Source: Calditrichia bacterium | GTDB taxonomy: Bacteria; Calditrichota; Calditrichia; Calditrichales; Calditrichaceae | Direction: 5' to 3' | NCBI GenBank assembly: GCA_027039465.1 | Contig: JALWEA010000301.1 | Span: 4,162 to 11,293 of the forward strand | Length of the DNA: 7,132 nt | Shown: in pieces, positions 4,574-7,132 of the stretch | How the letters are laid out: each line of letters begins with the position of its first letter | How positions within the stretch are numbered: the stretch's first letter is position 1 | Notes under the pieces: model-generated | What the model saw: the letters and a program-made list of their open reading frames with translations, nothing else | The model's database searches: none | Told to the model about the DNA's origin: nothing | Made by a program: the position numbers and the translations under genes

Positions 4574-6205
4574 ATGAGCCAGGTCGCCGGTAAACTTTGG
4601 GAAATATTTCAAAATTACACACTAAAACAAAAATTGGTACTTGTTTCCGTTTCATTATTATTCATTTCCGCTTTAATCGTAATGATTTTGTGGGCCAACC
4701 GAACCGAATACGATTTGTTGTTTGCCAACCTGAATGCCAGCACGGCGGGCTCCATCGTCAATGATTTGCGGGATTCAAAGATTCCTTTCAAAATCGAAGA
4801 CGGCGGTAAAAGTATTTACGTGCCGAAAGATCGGGTGGCGGAATTACGATTGAAATATGCACAAGCCGGTTATCTGAAAGACAACATCAAGGGCTATGAG
4901 TTGTTTGAAAACAACAAAATGGGTATGACCACTTTCATGCAGCATTTGAACATGAAGCGGGCACTCGAAGGCGAATTGATGCGCACCATTAACCAGTTTC
5001 AGGAAGTTCAAAGTTCACGTGTGCATTTGGTCATCCCGGAAGATCATTTGTTTGAAAAGAAAAAAGAAGGCAGCGCATCGGTGGTCTTGAAATTGAAGCC
5101 TGGTGCCGAACTTTCACCCAATCAACTTAAAGGTATTGCCGCTTTGGTAGCTAACAGTGTGGAAGGCATTGAGGCCAAAGATGTGGTGGTGATGGATGCG
5201 CGCGGCGATGTGCTTTTGGAGGGAAAAGAAAATAATGATGTATTGAGCAATGTCAGTTCCCAATATCAAATGCAGCAATCCATCGAAAGAGAATTGCAAA
5301 AGAAAGTTCAGGCCATTGTAGGTGGCGTGGTGGGCAAAGAAAACGCCGTGGTTAAAGTAAGCGCCGATCTCAATTTCGATCAAATCGAACGCACCAAAGA
5401 AGAATACGATCCGGATAATAAGGCGGTTCTCAGTCAGGAACAATACACCGAATCTTCCCAAAACACCGATGACTCCTCCAACTACGTGATAAAAAAGGTA
5501 ACTTCAAATTTTGAATTAAGTAAAACCGTAGAACATTTTGTTTCCAATTCCGGCAATATCAAACGCTTAACGGTAGCGGTTTTGGTAAACGGTAAATACG
5601 TTCCTCAAAAAGGTCCGGACGGGAAAGTAAAAATGGTTTACCAGCCTCGCAGCGAAGAAGAACTCAGTCAAATTGCCTCATTGGTTAAAAGCGCGGTAGG
5701 CTATAACGAAGATCGCGGCGACGTGGTGGACGTGCAAAATATTAAACTCGTCAATGCACCGCCTCCTCCCAAAGAACCGGGCGTCATGGATCAATTGGGG
5801 GTTGATTTTTGGCAGCAATTAATCAGCTACCTGCTCATTGCCATCGGTTTGTTCCTCGGTTACCGTATTTTGCGCAATTTGCTGAAAACCAGTTTAAAAG
5901 AATTGAACGTTCCGGTAACCGCGGCAAAACAATTGGAAGGCCAAACGGAAGAAGGGCCGGAGAAACTTGCCGGCGCAAGCACGGGTGGTGCTTTACCGGA
6001 AGCAAAAACGGAAGGCGTAAAGCTGGAATTTACACAAGATGAATTGGAGTCGCTACCGCCGGATGTGTACATGAAAAAATTAAGCCCGGAAGCACGGGCG
6101 CGCTTAAAAGCTAGCGATAAAATGACCGAAGAAGTCATCAAATTTGCGGAAGAACGTCCTGAAGATGCGGCGAAATTAATACGTACTTGGCTAACACAAG
6201 GTTGA
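4574..6205 (+). CDS. fliF: Flagellar MS-ring protein FliF
   Basis: FliF forms the inner-membrane MS ring on which the rod, C ring and export gate assemble. At 543 aa it is full length. Order: a short cytoplasmic N-terminus; first membrane helix about 20-40 (LVLVSVSLLFISALIVMILW); periplasmic ring-building domains about 45-220 (EYDLLFANLNASTAG; MKRALEGELMRTI; SSRVHLVIPE); a third ring domain and beta-collar segment with EEYDPDNKAVLSQEQ (276-290); a proline run PPPP (396-399); second membrane helix about 413-433 (WQQLISYLLIAIGLFLGYRI); a low-complexity cytoplasmic linker; and the C-terminal FliG-binding helix EVIKFAEERPEDAAKLIRTW (520-539). AAAGGGG at 4561-4567 with a 6-nt spacer supports the start. 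No truncation or missing part is seen. Confidence 0.97.
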   Translation: MSQVAGKLWEIFQNYTLKQKLVLVSVSLLFISALIVMILWANRTEYDLLFANLNASTAGSIVNDLRDSKIPFKIEDGGKSIYVPKDRVAELRLKYAQAGYLKDNIKGYELFENNKMGMTTFMQHLNMKRALEGELMRTINQFQEVQSSRVHLVIPEDHLFEKKKEGSASVVLKLKPGAELSPNQLKGIAALVANSVEGIEAKDVVVMDARGDVLLEGKENNDVLSNVSSQYQMQQSIERELQKKVQAIVGGVVGKENAVVKVSADLNFDQIERTKEEYDPDNKAVLSQEQYTESSQNTDDSSNYVIKKVTSNFELSKTVEHFVSNSGNIKRLTVAVLVNGKYVPQKGPDGKVKMVYQPRSEEELSQIASLVKSAVGYNEDRGDVVDVQNIKLVNAPPPPKEPGVMDQLGVDFWQQLISYLLIAIGLFLGYRILRNLLKTSLKELNVPVTAAKQLEGQTEEGPEKLAGASTGGALPEAKTEGVKLEFTQDELESLPPDVYMKKLSPEARARLKASDKMTEEVIKFAEERPEDAAKLIRTWLTQG

Positions 6206-6249
6206 GACGGAGTACATTAAAAAATAAGAATTAACGGAGCATAAAACCC

Positions 6250-7132
6250 ATGGCAGAAAACGCAGTGGTACGCGGAAAAATCAAACCCATACAAAAAGTT
6301 GCCTTGCTAATGGTAGCGTTGGGAGTGGAAAAGGCGTCTTTATTACTTAAGAATTTAAAGGAATCGGAGATCGAAGAGATTTCCATTGAAATTGCCAAAC
6401 TGCAAAATATCCCCGCAGATATGTTGAGTATGGTCATCGAAGAGTTTTATGAAATGATGATGGCTAACAAGTTCATCGTTCAGGGCGGTGTGGAATACAC
6501 AAAGGAATTGTTGGAAAAAGCCTGGGGCAAAAAGAAAGCGGAAGACATTATTAAAAAAGTAGAAGCCGCTACGGAAGTGAGCGCTTTTTATTTGTTGCAA
6601 ACCGTAGATGATAAACAGTTATTGAACTTTTTGCAAAACGAGCATCCGCAAACAGCGGCATTGATTTTAGCCAATTTAAAACCCAAACAAGCGGCGGCTA
6701 TTATCTCCGAATTACCGGAAGACTACCAGTACGAAATTGCTTACCGCATTGCTACCATGGAACGAACTTCACCGGAATTGATCGAAGATATCGAAAAGGT
6801 ACTGCGCGATCAATTGGGTACGGTCTTCGGCGGTAATTTGAGTAAAACCGGCGGTGTGGAAACCGTGGCCGAAATTCTTAACTCCGTTAACCGTACGGCT
6901 GAAAAGAACATTCTTACGCACTTGCGTGAACGCGATCCGGCGCTGGTTGATGAAATCACCGAATTGATGTTCATGTTCGAAGACTTGGTACACCTGCCGG
7001 CCAACGCCATTCAGCGCATTCTTAAAGAAGTGGATTCCAAAACGCTGGCTTTGGCTCTCAAGGCGACCAGCAACGAATTGAAAGAAAAAATTTACCAGAA
7101 TATGTCCGAACGTGCCTCCAATATGCTCAAAG
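6250..7132 (+). CDS. fliG: Flagellar motor switch protein FliG (3' truncated by window end)
   Basis: FliG is the rotor protein that binds FliF at its N-terminus, FliM through its middle part, and the stator through its C-terminal domain. The window holds 294 codons plus one base; about 40-45 residues, including most of the charged torque helix, lie beyond the edge. The N-terminal FliF-binding domain covers about 1-105 (QKVALLMVALGVEKASLLLK). The middle domain has EHPQT (131-135), the FliM-binding motif. A Gly-Gly linker (201-202) precedes VAEILNSVNRTAEKNIL. The hinge motif MFMFED is at 240-245, and LALALKATSNELKEKIYQNM leads into SERAS, keeping the Lys and Arg that match two torque-associated residues in enteric FliG. 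At 250-252 PAN replaces the usual DDR. The ATG is preceded by GGAG (6236-6239), with an in-frame stop at 6232 ruling out a longer ATG start. Confidence 0.95.
   Translation, partial: MAENAVVRGKIKPIQKVALLMVALGVEKASLLLKNLKESEIEEISIEIAKLQNIPADMLSMVIEEFYEMMMANKFIVQGGVEYTKELLEKAWGKKKAEDIIKKVEAATEVSAFYLLQTVDDKQLLNFLQNEHPQTAALILANLKPKQAAAIISELPEDYQYEIAYRIATMERTSPELIEDIEKVLRDQLGTVFGGNLSKTGGVETVAEILNSVNRTAEKNILTHLRERDPALVDEITELMFMFEDLVHLPANAIQRILKEVDSKTLALALKATSNELKEKIYQNMSERASNMLK

Overview
The window looks like a piece of chromosome from a Gram-negative, flagellated bacterium of moderate GC content, probably in the broad FCB group (Calditrichota, Ignavibacteriota or a relative). This placement is a judgement. 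It rests on the protein style of the outer-membrane receptor, on a sigma-54-type promoter before a flagellar operon, and on intergenic repeat words I associate with FCB genomes. No rRNA or other phylogenetic marker is present to settle it.

Layout. Positions 1-278 are non-coding and hold a repeat-like segment followed by a rho-independent terminator that serves the minus-strand gene. Positions 279-2141 (minus) encode a complete 620-aa TonB-dependent outer-membrane receptor of unknown substrate. Positions 2142-3001 form an 860-bp divergent intergenic region. It contains a weak promoter candidate for the receptor, a roughly 350-bp patchwork of repeat words (inverted repeats, a perfect heptamer-period array, a cruciform-like palindrome), a set of AGGGAAA/TTTCCCT half-sites, and a -24/-12 promoter just before flgB. 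From 3002 to the window end the plus strand carries a tightly packed flagellar basal-body operon: flgB, flgC, an unnamed 99-aa ORF, fliE, fliF and a 3'-truncated fliG.

How the genes work together. FliF builds the MS ring in the inner membrane. FliE joins the MS ring to the proximal rod proteins FlgB and FlgC. FliG sits on the cytoplasmic face of FliF as the rotor/switch protein. The order flgB-flgC-fliE-fliF-fliG is the classical one, and the extra 99-aa ORF between flgC and fliE is the least explained gene here. The receptor is divergently transcribed and has no evident functional link to motility.

The best candidates for something undescribed are the 99-aa ORF and the AGGGAAA half-site cluster 160-270 bp upstream of the predicted sigma-54 start, which could be an activator binding region. 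I see no CRISPR array, tRNA, rRNA, transposase, or defence or toxin-antitoxin system.
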